A DNA stretch of 64,000 nt from Coenobita brevimanus (Eukaryota > Arthropoda > Malacostraca > Decapoda > Coenobitidae), in the NCBI GenBank assembly GCA_032717465.1, contig CM064663.1:15085684-15149683 (forward strand). The letters run 5' to 3'. Made by a program: the position numbers and the translations under genes. Below, in pieces: positions 27,801-38,510 of the stretch. Position 1 is the stretch's first letter; every line of letters starts with the position of its first letter. The notes under the pieces are model-generated. The model was not told the DNA's origin. It saw only the letters and a program-made list of their open reading frames with translations, and made no database searches.

Positions 27801-30308
27801 AAATATGAATGGAAAAGTAGGGAATGTGAAGGTGGATGGAGTTGTTGGTGAGTGGGGCGTACCTGCTGAGATAGATGAGAATGGCAGTGCTTTAGTGGAC
27901 ATTTGTCCCGAGAGAGGGTTGGTGATAGCCAATACCCTCTTCAGACACTAAATGATCCACAAGTATACATGGCGAGTAATGAGAAGGGTGGATGGTGAAC
28001 TGAATGAAATGAAGGCAATGATTGATTATGTGTGTGTAGATGAAACGATGCAAAGATGTGAAATGGATGCAAGAGCATATAGAGGTTGGGGGAGTGGACC
28101 GTCTGACCACCACTTGGTGGTGGCTAGAATCAAGGTCCAAGTAAAATGGAGAAATAGAAGAAGGGAAGGGCGGGAGGAAGGAGTAGTTGCAAGGAGAGTG
28201 GAAAGCTTACAAGAGGATGAGATAAAGGCAGAGTATACGAGAGAAGTGGAGGAACGCTTGGGCAAATATGAATTGGAGCAGATGGGGGATGTGGAATGTG
28301 TGTGCAAGATATTCACAGAAGAACCATGTACAGCATGTGAGGTGGTGTGTGGGGTGAAGAGAAGACGAAAGAAAGTGCAAGGAACAGCATGGTGGAATGA
28401 AGAGGTGAGACAGACTGTGGCACAAAAGAAAAATGCATATAATGAATGTATGAGAAACAGGGGTGTGGAAGAAGTTGAAAGACGGAAGAAAGAGTTATAT
28501 GTAGAAAGGAAGAGAGAGGTGAAAAGATTAGTAAGAGAGAGTAAGAAGAGAATGGATGAGGAATTTGCAAGGAATTTGAGTGTCAAGTGGAGGGAATGTA
28601 AGAAAATGTTCTGGAAAGAAGTAAAGACTGTCAGACAGGGTGGCAATGAAGTTAGTAGGGGAGTGAAAGATAAAAATGGTAGATTACTAGTTATGGAGGG
28701 AGTAATAAGTGTGCAGATGGAGAGAACACTTTAATGAAAATGAAAGTATTGCGAGTATAAGTGGCTGGGGAATGGCTGGGAGAAGGAGGGAGAAATCAGT
28801 AGGATGGAAGTTCTGGAAGCAAAGAAGAAAGTCAAAATGGGGAAAGCCCCAGGAATTGATGGAGTGTGTGGTGAAATGCTGAAGCATGGGGGAGAGATAT
28901 TAGTAGAATGGATGTGGAAGATGTGCAGACTGGCCTGGGAGGAAGATAGAGTCCCAGAGGATTGGAAGTCAGGTATAATCATTCCCATATACAAACGGAA
29001 ATGGGAAGAAGAAGTGTGTGGTAATCTTAGTGTAACAGAAAAGTATACGGTAGGATATATATTGACAGAGTTAGGGAAATAACAGAGGAATTTAATTGGA
29101 GAACAGTGAGACTTTAGGAAGGGAAGATGTTGTGTAGATCAGATATTCATTCTTAGATCTTTAGTGGAAAAGATTCTAGAGAAGGGAAAGAAGTTGTTTG
29201 TGGCCTTCATAGTTTTGGAGAAAGCATATGACAGGGTGGATAGACAAGGATTCTGGAAAGTATTAAGAATATATGGAGTAGATGGGAAGTTGGTGAATGC
29301 TGTGAAGAGTATGTATGAGAGTGACAAGGATGCGGTGCGTGAGGATGGTTAACTGAGTGAGTTTTTCTATTTGAAGGTTAGGTTGAAACAGGGATGTGTC
29401 ATGTCTCCATGGTTGTTCAATCTGTATATGGATGGGGTTATTAAAGAGATACAAGGTAGGGCAGTGGATGTTGGAGTGGCCCTAATAAGAGAGGGCAGTG
29501 TTTGGAAACTCCCTGTACTGCTGTTTTCACATGATACTGTGTTGTTAACTGAAGACGAAGAGGAGCTGCAAGGCATGGTGGATGAGTTTGGGAGAGTGTG
29601 TAAGAAACGGAATCTGAAGGATAATGTGGAGAAGAGTAAAGTTATGGTCTTTGAGAGAGGTGAAGTCAGTGAATGTACAGTGAGGTTGGATGATGAGAAA
29701 ATGGAAAATGTGAGTACGTTTAAGTACTTGGGTAGTGTGATGAGTAAGGATGGAAGTTTGGTGGGTGAAGTGTTTGAAAGGGTGCAACAAGGAAGAAAGG
29801 TTGCTGGTTCCTTGAAAGCAGTGATAAGAAACAGGGAAGTGAGCATGGAAGTGAAAGTTATTACATGGCAGTATTGTGATACCAACTCAAACGTATGGAA
29901 GTGAAGCTTGGACGTTGTTAGAGAGACAGAAGTCACGAGTGAGAGCAGTGGAAATGAGTTATTTGAGAAGAGCCTGTGAAGTCACATGGAGAGACAGACT
30001 GACATATGAGGATGTGAAGAAGTGTTGCGGTGTGGATGTGGATGTGATAGGAAGCGTTAGGAGAAACACATAGAGGTGGTTTGGTCATATGGAGAGGATG
30101 GAAAGTGAGAAACTGACGAGGAAAGTGTATATGAGTGAGAAGGAGGGGAAGAGAGGGGAAGGCCAAGGATGAGATGGAGGGATGGAGTGGAGAGGTATAT
30201 GAGAAAGGGGTGTGTGAACTGGGAGCAGGACAGTGAAATGTCGGGGGACAGGGTGACGTGGAGGCGATTTGTTTCTGGCCACTCCTTATAAGGGATTAAG
30301 GCGTCTGG

Positions 30309-30313
<5 letters not shown>
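27801..30313 (+). mobile_element. LINE 'family C', host copy, 3' segment
   Basis: Resumes the split plus-strand copy at MNGKVGNVKVDG (27806). Endonuclease remainder: VPAEIDENGSALVDIC, a stop in RH-stop-MIHKYTW (27949), and GPSDHHLVVARI. Then the linker TAWWNEEVRQTVAQ (28390) keeps the Trp codon that is a stop in the inserted copy. RT follows: GKAPGIDGVCGEMLK (28840), VLEKAYDRVDRQGFWKV (29215), RLKQGCVMSPWLFNLYMDG (29380), then LLFSHDTVLL (29522), where the FADD box reads FSHD. Then FKYLGSVMSKDG and VIGSVRRNT. Frameshifts lie near 28700, 29050, 29350, 29850 and 30130. The 3' end GGCGTCTGGCAATA runs into (TA)n rather than GATA. Confidence 0.9.

Positions 30314-30368
<55 letters not shown>
30312..30368. 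repeat. (TA)n tail of family C LINE
   Basis: Begins exactly at the LINE 3' end GGCGTCTGGCAATA. Confidence 0.95.
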
Positions 30369-30370
<2 letters not shown>

Positions 30371-30440
30371 CGTTGAAAAATTTAAACTACATAATGTAGG
30401 CTTAGATAACAAAGATATTAGTAAATTGGAATGGATATAC
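30369..30440 (+). mobile_element. CR1/L2-like LINE fragment (RT)
   Basis: About 70 bases matching 18060-18166: AACGTTGAAAAAT..AATGTAGGC..AACAAAGA.ATTAGTAAA..GAATG.ATATAC. It ends in (CA)n at the same position as copy 1. Confidence 0.75.
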
Positions 30441-30441
30441 C

Positions 30442-30462
30442 TACACACACACACACACACAC

Positions 30463-30510
<48 letters not shown>
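30442..30510. repeat. (CA)n-(TA)n compound microsatellite
   Basis: CA followed by CATA and TA, the same order as at 18167-18357. Confidence 0.93.
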
Positions 30511-30513
<3 letters not shown>

Positions 30514-30917
30514 CAGTGTGAAGAGAGCGCTGGATGCGAAAGGGATGTCTGTTGAGCAAGGAAGAGTAGCTGTGCATGACAGAAATAAATGGAGAGAAAT
30601 TGTGAATGAATAAGTGATGACGCACCCCTGATGGGATATTCTCCCGCATTTGGTCTGATCAGCTAGTCAGGTCAGGTGTGGGTAAGGGGATGGGTCCGTT
30701 ATGATGTGGCAGGGGTAAACCAGTTCTGCTGTCGGGCCCTGCTGCAGATGTCACTGATTGCATTGCGCAGTTGACCCTTGAACGGTGTGGTGCGGTGAGG
30801 ATCTGTCTGTTCTCCCCTTTGGGGCTAAGATGCGAATGAATATGTTTGAATGGATGAGTAAATGGGGAGAGTGTCGTCCTGTCTCGGCTACCTCCCTTTC
30901 CTTGGGGGAAGCAGCCT

Positions 30918-30921
<4 letters not shown>
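30511..30921 (+). mobile_element. 3' end of an unclassified LINE
   Basis: A short open stretch (30511-30612, NSVKRALDAKGMSVEQGRVA then VHDRNKWREIVNE) resembles the C-terminal tail of RTE-like RT proteins, where a Trp-Arg motif follows the arginine-rich region. A ~300-base 3' untranslated part with CTACCTCCCTTTCC and GCAGCCTAGG follows, then (TA)n (30921-30963). The rest of the element is missing. The family differs from A, B and C, so I leave it unnamed. Confidence 0.6.
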
Positions 30922-30963
<42 letters not shown>

Positions 30964-30967
<4 letters not shown>

Positions 30968-31712
30968 ACATAGCCTATGATTTCATCATCCTTTGTGTAA
31001 TTCTAACGTACAGTATGCTGCATGTTTGATCACGAGCGTGTTCTATCTCACTCCCCCCTTCTACCCTTATCGTAGAGCAAGTCGTTCTTTCTGTTGTTCA
31101 GAGCAGGATTGTCAACTCTTTGTCCCCTATGGCTTCATTTGCGCGTCCTTCTTACAAGTTGTATCAAGCTCTGCCGGCCCCTATATAATGAGCTCAGTCT
31201 CTGCATTAATTGCCACTTAGATCTACTCCTCATTTTGCTCACATCTCTGTCCTCCCCTGTACAGTTGTTATTATTGTGAGTGCTCAGGAAGTCTCCAGCC
31301 ATCTAGCAGCTGTGTAATTTGAGTATAAGTGTTATTACATTTTTTCCTTGTACTGTATAGCATAAGGTGTTGATTCGTAGGCCTAGTGAGGTTTTTGTGA
31401 TTCATGCGTTTTATGTCAGTCATTTTTGATAATATTTTGTATCTGTAATAATATATCTTGCATTAACTGAGCATTATCTGGTTTTCTCATTTTATCAGGG
31501 CTGACTTAAATAAATTTACTCTTGCTAATTTCGTGTTAATAGAGGCTATTGCAGTTAACCATATATTTAACCTGTTTTTTGCCATTACATTATCCTTATG
31601 AGTCCTGAATGTTTAGTTGTTAGTCTGAGCATTAAACTTTTACTTGTAATTTTACCTAACTCTCTTGTTTTGAACCTGGAACTTTGTGGGACAGTTTTCT
31701 CTGTCCGTTACA
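30964..31712 (+). mobile_element. Probable solo LTR
   Basis: A 749-base segment starting TGTTACATAGCC and ending CCGTTACA, i.e. TG...CA ends, set in (TA)n on both sides. It has CCCCTATATAATGAGC (about 31178), a good TATA box, and AATAAA-like AAATAAATTT (about 31508). No coding sequence and no matching second LTR is seen. A target duplication cannot be judged because the flanks are TA repeats. Confidence 0.5.
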
Positions 31713-31729
31713 AAATATATATATATATA

Positions 31730-32445
31730 TACACAGGTCTCCCTCGTTTTATGATTGGTATGCGTTCCTAGAAAGGCAATCGTAAACCTAAATATCGTAA
31801 AGCGAAATTAAGGTTTAATGGGATAAAGAGGGATGCGTTCCTGGACTCGTGTATAAGGAACCCAACACCCATACAAGTGATCTAATATGCAATAATAATG
31901 ATGATGTTTTATTTATTGTAGAGTCGTGCTTGTCTCCCCAGCTTTCTTAATGTTGACAGCATGCTTTATAACAGTCGATACAGTCGACTGTGCAAGACTC
32001 ATGGAACAAGCGATGGAGTTTGCCCCCTCACCTGCTTCATGCTGCTTCACAATATTAAGCTTAGACTCCAGGGTTAAGGACGTTCTTGCTTTCTTTGACT
32101 TCATATCACCAGCACCAGATGTTGCAGGGCTATTACAAGACATCATGGTGGTGGCACTAGGTGTGCAAAATATGAAGAACAAGAGAAATAGTAATATCAT
32201 GGGCACTGATGCACACAGATGCACAGACGTTGTATGCTGAACAAGCACGAGGGTGAGACTGGCAAAAGCGCGGGAAACTGTGTGGGTGGGGCGGGTTTGC
32301 CACGTATCTCTCAGCTGATCTGCCTGTGAGTGCAGGATTTCCACATGCTCAGTCATAAATGCAAGGGAGCTCAATCGTAAAATGAATACTTGGTACTAAA
32401 GAAGAAGGATGGTAAATGCGAAATATCATAAAACGATACAAAGTA
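31730..32445 (-). mobile_element. Tigger-like remnant with HTH fragment
   Basis: Ends CAGGTCTCCCTCGTTTTATG on the left and ATCATAAAACGAT on the right, set in TA repeats, fit a short pogo/Tigger derivative. The inner sequence carries repeated TCGTAAA motifs. The coding remnant is listed separately. Confidence 0.6.
31913..32374 (-). pseudogene. Tigger transposase N-terminal (CENP-B-type HTH) fragment
   Basis: An open frame of 153 codons. Only its C-terminal ~60 residues look like real protein: KKARTSLTLESKLNIVKQHE, then ANSIACSMSLAQSTVSTVIK, the first helix-turn-helix of CENP-B/jerky-type Tigger transposases that binds the element ends. The upstream residues read through the terminal repeat and are probably not coding; a Met near 32070-32090 (MMSCNSPATSG) is the likelier start. 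The frame ends after the HTH; the second DNA-binding domain and the DDE core are deleted. It differs from the Tigger at 2652-5796. It could be a MITE-sized derivative mobilised in trans. Confidence 0.7.
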
Positions 32446-32974
32446 TATATATATGCAGTAAAAGTCCTGTTGTTCGGCAGCTGATCATTCAGTAGATCCG
32501 ACATTTCGGCAGTTTTGAGAAGTAGTCCCATTTACAAAAATCTTTGATTATTCGGCAGATGTCCGGAATCATCTCGGCAGTCCAGGAAGTGTTATCTGTG
32601 ACTTGTAAGCCTAATGTTTCATTACACTTCTGTATGTTCACTAATTTTTATATTTTTAAAGATTCAGTTATAGTACTGTATTGATTACAATATTGCACAG
32701 TATCATACAGTACAGTAACCACCCTCTCCAAATTAGCGAGGGTTACGTTCCAAGCCCCCTTGCTAATTCTTGAAATTCATTAATTCTTGACGCCTTCCTG
32801 AAAGTGACATTTACCAGTAATTGCGTAGCCCATGAACCACTGATACTGTATTACCTATAAGTAAATGGTGCTTGTTAAGTCAGTTTCCCTGTTGTTTTTA
32901 GCTGTACGGCTGTGACAGCTCAAGTATTTGTATTCCTCAGCATAATGGTGGAAGGGACTGTCCTGTTTACTAAA

Positions 32975-33026
32975 CCTAACCTAACCGAGTTTAATTGTAC
33001 CTAATAATTTAACCAAACCTAACCTA
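32975..33026. repeat. Short interstitial CCTAA (TTAGG-type) runs
   Basis: Two runs of 2-3 CCTAA units (around 32983 and 33010). This is the arthropod telomere motif, but the runs are too short to be a former telomere. Confidence 0.6.
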
Positions 33027-33492
33027 ACCTAAAGTCAGAAAAACACTTAAAAATAAACTGGGGGAATATGAATTGCTTAGGTCTCTCTGATGAAAGTTAA
33101 ATATTCATTTAGCGCTCATTTTTTTTTTCGTTTTTGTGTTTAATGTGATAGAAAGAGTATTGATGCAAACAGCAATATATCCCATTAACCCCTTAATAAC
33201 CTCCGGCATGGAACAACCCCTTACAGTACCGATGTCAGTGATGTCAAGTTACTGTGAGCTATAAAGAAAACTGAACAATTAAGGGGAGGGATCGAAGGTC
33301 ACTGGTATGTTTACACGACTCTACGCTACGATTCCAAGAAGTCAGGCGGTCGGTTAATCTCAGATGTTTTCGCCCATTTGTAAATGCCCCGTAACTTTAT
33401 CAATTTTTCCGTGACTCATAGCGAATCATAGCATGGGTTTAGGAAGCTAAATTACACATTGCTTGGTGAGCCAGACGATTATCTTCACATCT
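33010..33492. repeat. Left arm of a long inverted repeat
   Basis: Inverse of 37267-37800, for example CCCCTTAATAACCTC..GGCAT, GTTTACACGACTCTACG, CATGGGTTTAGGAAGCTAAA and ACGATTATCTTCACATCTTT. With the piggyBac element removed, the arms enclose a loop of only about 90 bases. Confidence 0.88.
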
Positions 33493-33496
33493 TTAA

Positions 33497-36400
33497 CCCC
33501 TACACCGCGGGCATGTTTACCAATATTTTGCATGTCCCGTGGGGTTATTCGGGCTCCGCCAGACTCTCAAAAAATATTTGTCAAAAATCAGCTATTAATC
33601 CTAGAATATTAAAATTATATATGCTTATGGCACATACCTTCAGCTTTCTCCTGGAATGTTTGTTGAGCCTTCGTCTGTTACCGTAGGACTTGTGGAGACC
33701 TCTGAAGTTGGGTAACGAAGTCTCCACTTTACACTTCCCGACAACCCGTAATATGATTACCACAGCCAGATATAAACACTATAAACACTACTCTATGATT
33801 TTCAAGTAGTTTGGGATCCATACTCCAAAATAAAACCACTGTGAAAGCAATGGAAATTACGAGCACGTCTGATCGTCGCACTTGCGCTAGTTCGCTCTTG
33901 GTACTCTGTCATTTATTATTCATAAAACCCCTCACACTTTATATTTCTATTACTATATCACACTTTTATATATCTGGAGTCTTTCTCCATAAGTTTCCTT
34001 CAGTCGTATTAGTTTATTGTCACTGAAGTCATTCAATTTTTCATTCAGTAAAATATATAGAGAGCCACGGATTCACTTTCACTGTTATAACATAAATTAT
34101 TTGTACTCATATTCTTATATTACTAATTACTTACATTACTATTTACGTTTTCTATTCTATTTTCAATATTTACCCTTCTATTTTACTTACACTATGTTAT
34201 TCACTGTCACTTTCAGTAAGATAAAACTATAATACACTGTTCAATCATATGTACTGAACATCCATTGCTTTCACTTGCTATTTACACATTATTTCCAAAT
34301 TATTCTGCTTTCACACTTGCACTGTTAGAACTGCTTCTGGCTGTGGTAATCGAAGAAGCAGGTAACACAGAGGGGAACCTGGCACTCAGTGCACTGCCAA
34401 GAGGTGCGTTTGTGCTCAGGTGTGCGGCGGGTGGTATGTGCACACACCTGACACCTGCGAATCGCAGCCTTCCTTTTCCCTGCGGCAGGCATAAGCTCAA
34501 GTCTGTGCCAATCCATATACGCCCTCTGCTCAAGTCGGTCGGGAAGTGTTACTGGATGGCGCCTTGGAGTTGCTGCTGTCACCCTACCATATCTTTCCAG
34601 CAGCTGCTGGACACAAGTCCTGGCGAACAACCTCAGGGAGAAGGACTTGGGTGGCTTGACCTTCATCTTGTACAGGATGAAGGCGTTCAGCATCGTCATA
34701 TCTATGAGATGCAGAAAAACTTTCCTGTACCACCTAGTATTCTTCCTGAGGCAGTCGATCTCACCAATCATCATGTCGGACCTGTCCACCAGCCGCATGT
34801 TGATATTGAAGTCCAACACAGCATCAGGTTTCATCACAGGTTCGCCTGTCCTACTTTCAACCTTCCCGCTGTCTGTCATCTCCCCCTTATGTACCGTGGT
34901 GAGCATGTGCACGACCCTCTTGTCATGCCACCGTATTGCCAGCATTTTCTCAGACTTGCGTAGGTGCACGTCTCCTCGCTGCGAGGTTCCTGCCTCTGTG
35001 AATTTGGGGAAGTGGGTACGATTACTTTTGACAGTGCCGCAGGAGCCAATGCCGTGCTCAGAAAGGTATTTGGCAAGTTTCGGTGCTGTATAGTAGTTGT
35101 CTGTATACAGCACATGATTCCCACCAAAATACTTTTCTAGGAGCACTTTCACTATACAGCCTGAGAAGCCAAGGGGGTGTGTTTTATCCATATCGACAGT
35201 GCTGGCTGAATAAATGACGAAGTCAAGGATGTACCCCGTCTTACAGTCGCACAGTACAAAGAACTTAATTCCAAAGCGATGGCGTTTGCTTGGAATGTAC
35301 TGAACAAACCGAAGACGTCCTCTGAACAAAACCAAGGATTCGTCAATGACAACCTTCTGAAAGGGGTGGAAGAATGACATAAACTTATCCTTCATTCTGC
35401 TCAGAATCTCCCGGATCTACCAGAGTGGGTCGGTTTGGGAAGGTACATCATTGTCGGCAAAATGCAGGTTTCCCATGATGTTCCTGAAGCGATCTCTGGC
35501 CATGTACTTATTGAAGGTGGGTGAGGGTAGTAAGGGGTCCATGGACCAGTATTCTTCTAACTCATGCTTCTTGGAGTGTGGCATGAGAAGCATGAGGGCA
35601 AAGAACACATACAGCTCCTGCACTCCCAGCATGGACCACTGTTGCATCTTGGCTGCACCTGTACCACTTCCAGCACGTTGTGATTAATACCTGTTGGTCT
35701 CATCACATATATGCTGCATGACTTCGTCATCTAGGAAGGCCAAAATGTAGTCCACACACTCAGCATTTTCGTCAATAGTGAAGGCAGGATGAACTCCTGA
35801 GGAGCTCTCATCAAATACTAAATTTTCAGGCATAAAATCTGACCCTTCCGTCCACGCGAAGGCGTTCAGGATTCCCTGTCGTGGTGTGTAGGGCGGGTGG
35901 TGGTGGTGGTGGTGGAGGTTGGCTGTGAGGCAGATTTATCTCGTTCAAGGTCTCTCGCACTGACCCTGGGTTGCCGTACAGCACTAGCAGCCCTTACCCT
36001 ACTAACTACACTACTTTTCACTGTCCTTGATTTACCTCTTCCTCTACGGCCTGCCTTCACTGTTGATGCTGGTGGTGACTTCAACGATGAAGACTCCGGA
36101 GATAACTCAGCCGACGATGATGAAGAAATGAGTGAAGTGGGGCTTGGGGAATGGGGAGGTGAATGCACTCGTGACTCATGGCGAGCTGGGTCACGTGGGG
36201 GCATTGTTCTGGGGCTAACACGCCGCCTTTTCACTCCCTTCCCAAATTCCTTGCCTTGCAGCACTAAAGGCTCCTTTCCCTTGGAGCTAGAGACTACTTC
36301 CGACACTGAAGCACTCGTTGTAGCAGTTTCTGGCACGATAACCTCACCCGGCTCATCACACAATTCACCCGAATTGTCAAAATCACTGTCCATCATCACC

Positions 36401-37262
36401 ATGGACAATTCTGCAAGTTCACGTGCCACTGCAGAGTCACTAAGGCCTTTCCTGCTTACCTCACTACTTTTCTTAGGGGTAGAGGTCACAGGCCTGTTTG
36501 AAATGGGCGCAGAAGCGGCAGGAATGACGGGGCGCGAGTGCGATATGGTTTCACTACAGCGGAGGACAAGGAACTAAATGCTGTGGCTTATCTGAGAAGG
36601 GAAGGGTTGACAATGACACTGAGGCTGACTGCTGCTAACTTACAGGCTAATTTTTTATAGGTAGAAAATCTCGGCAATACATAAAGAAATAGGTAGTTCC
36701 AGGTGAATGTAAATGTCACTTAGGCTTCTCCCTTCCTTTCTGATATATATTTTTATTAAAGACATCGATTACAAGGCATAATTCAAAGGGGAAATTACCG
36801 TGGTAATGTAGCAAATGAATGCACGTGAGGTGTTGTCAGGTGATAATTAGCCAATTCCTGGTGTATAACACTATCACTTTCCTGATTTTTTTTTGGTATA
36901 TATTATTTTGTATAAGTATAGGGCATAGGGGTTATTTCAATGGATGAAATCTGTGGAAAAATCCGGGGGAAATTTGCGTTGCGCAGCGCGGCATGGGAGG
37001 TGAGAGGACAGGGTAATGGAGGGCAGGTAGGGAGGGGAATCACGAAGGGGGTAAAATTGCTAAAATGTCAACAATGGATGGGAGTACAGATGAGATTTGG
37101 AGTGCTGACTAGTGTTGGACATTGGCAGTACTGACAGATGATACAAGCCACCACTTGAGAGCCCGGGATAATTCAAAATAACACAGAATCACAAAAGTGA
37201 CGCCCCGCGGTATGATCCATTGTGGCCGAGCGTCACGAAAGTGATGCCCCGTGGTTAAGGGG
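33497..37262 (-). mobile_element. piggyBac transposon, nearly full length
   Basis: 3766 bases flanked by TTAA (33493-33496 and 37263-37266). Ends CCCCTACACCGCGGGCAT and the inverse of CCCCTTAACCACGGGGCAT form the terminal repeat. It carries a piggyBac transposase on the minus strand. About 770 bases at the left end and 770 at the right end are non-coding. It is inserted at the base of the hairpin loop of the surrounding inverted repeat. Confidence 0.93.
34325..36489 (-). pseudogene. piggyBac transposase, three lesions
   Basis: A DDD transposase that would excise and insert at TTAA. Reading leftward from Met 36489: an acidic and Ser/Pro-rich N-terminal domain of about 200 residues (FDNSGELCDEPGEVIVPE) with a basic GRRGRGKSRTVK patch; then, after a frameshift near 35870-35910 next to a GGT run, PRQGILNAFAWTEGSDFMP; a TAA near 35683 (after CDETNRY); MLGVQELYVFFALMLLMPHS; a TAG near 35415 (after SQTDPLW); and the catalytic core VVIDESLVLFRGRL (Asp 1), HVLYTDNYYTAPKLAKYL (Asp 2), NMRLVDRSDMM (Asp 3). 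The C-terminal cysteine-rich zinc domain is complete (CQVC..H..CTEC..C..CF..YH), ending at 34325. All catalytic and zinc-binding residues seem kept, so decay is recent. Confidence 0.93.
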
Positions 37263-37266
37263 TTAA

Positions 37267-37800
37267 GAAAAACAAATTGATTTCAGAAGAATGGAAGAAA
37301 CTTACTCTACTGTACGTACTCAGAGAGGGATTACATTTCTTCCATTTTCTTAAAGATGTGAAGATAATCGTCTGGTGCACGTATCAATGTGTTATTTAGC
37401 TTCCTAAACCCATGCTATGATTCACGGGAGAAGTTACAAAGTTACAGTGCATTTACCAATGGCCGAAAACATCTGAGATTAACCGACCCTCTGACTGCTT
37501 GGAATCGTATCGTAGAGTCGTGTAAACATGCCAGTGACCTTCATTCCCTTCCCATAATTGTTCACAGTTTTTTCATAGCTCACTAACTCTACATCACTGA
37601 CATCAGTACTGTAAAGTGTTGTTCAATGCCGAGGTTATTAAGGGGTTAATGGAATACATTACTGTTTCCATCAATACTCTCCATGTAAACAAAAAAACGA
37701 ACAAAATGAGTGCTAAATGTACATTTAACTTTCATCAGAAAGACCTTACCAATTCATATTCCTTCACTTTATTTTACGCAATTTTCCGACTATTTTATTT
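37267..37800. repeat. Right arm of the long inverted repeat
   Basis: Inverse of 33010-33492. The first ~90 bases (to about 37355) are the loop. Homology continues past the TTAA at 37646-37649 through CATGTAAACAAAAAAACG and ATGAGTGCTAAATG. Confidence 0.88.
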
Positions 37801-38182
37801 TGTGTTTGGAAAAGTACTGAATACAGCACTCACTCCAAACATATTTGTAATAATATAAGTAGTGATGAGTTCACCAATACAAGTGATGTACTGTGCTGGT
37901 AGGTAATATTCCGTATCATTTCGGCCATCCAGGAAGTGTTATCTGACTTGTATGCCTACTGTGTCATTACACTTGTATATGTTCACTAATTTATATTTAT
38001 ATTTCAGATTCAGGTATAGTACTGTATTGATTGCAGTATTGTGCAGTATACAGTACTCTCTCCAAACACAGTTGTAATACCATAAGTGGTGATGACAGTG
38101 TTCACCAATATATTTAAGGTAATGAGTGGGTAGGTTTTTCATTATTCGGCAAATCCAATATCTCGGCATCATCCCGGTCCCT

Positions 38183-38185
<3 letters not shown>

Positions 38186-38230
<45 letters not shown>

Positions 38231-38237
38231 TGTGTGT
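38186..38237. repeat. (GT)n microsatellite
   Basis: About 50 bases of GT at the right edge of the nested stack. The following ~270 bases (38238-38510) hold nothing I recognise. Confidence 0.95.
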
Positions 38238-38510
38238 TGTAGATCCCCTAGCACCTGGTGCGGGGTTGGCGGCATCACGGGAGGAAAATTATTGCGTGCT
38301 CCATGGTGTCCGAGAACGCGTATTCTGAGTGTATATTGGGCAGTGCAAGCATGGTATCGAGAGTTGCCACATGCCTCTATTTCCCATATAAATTTCAGCC
38401 ACCTACTCCTCCAGGTGCGGTTTTGGTACGCCTTTGAAAATCGCGCTCATTTGAGGCCTATTGCTTTTGACTCTGATAAGTCCCATATGAGGCCTATCGC
38501 TCTCAACGGT

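Larger units (their letters stand above)
32455..38187. mobile_element. Outer Tigger-like element (tentative), container of a nested stack
   Basis: The left end (CAGTAAAAGTCCTGTTGTTC, then GGCAG and repeated TTCGGCAG) and the right end (TTCGGCAAATCC, CTCGGCATCATC, to about 38187) share inverted CGGCA motifs and sit beside TA and GT repeats. A ~140-base block (TCCAGGAAGTGTTATCTG..) occurs in direct orientation at 32578-32715 and 37927-38060. No transposase of its own is seen. Without alignment the exact borders and family are uncertain. Confidence 0.42.

Noticed and set aside
27060..27851. 263-codon plus-strand frame
   Set aside because: Antisense of the family C endonuclease and its 5' leader.
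34265..34963. 232-codon plus-strand frame
   Set aside because: Antisense of the piggyBac catalytic and zinc domains; no motifs of its own.
35897..36577. 226-codon plus-strand frame
   Set aside because: Shadow of the low-complexity N-terminal domain of the minus-strand piggyBac transposase.
33185..37649. Outer piggyBac MITE bounded by TTAA at 33185 and 37646
   Set aside because: The arms stay inverse copies well beyond these TTAA sites, so the simple MITE reading does not hold; reported as a long inverted repeat instead.
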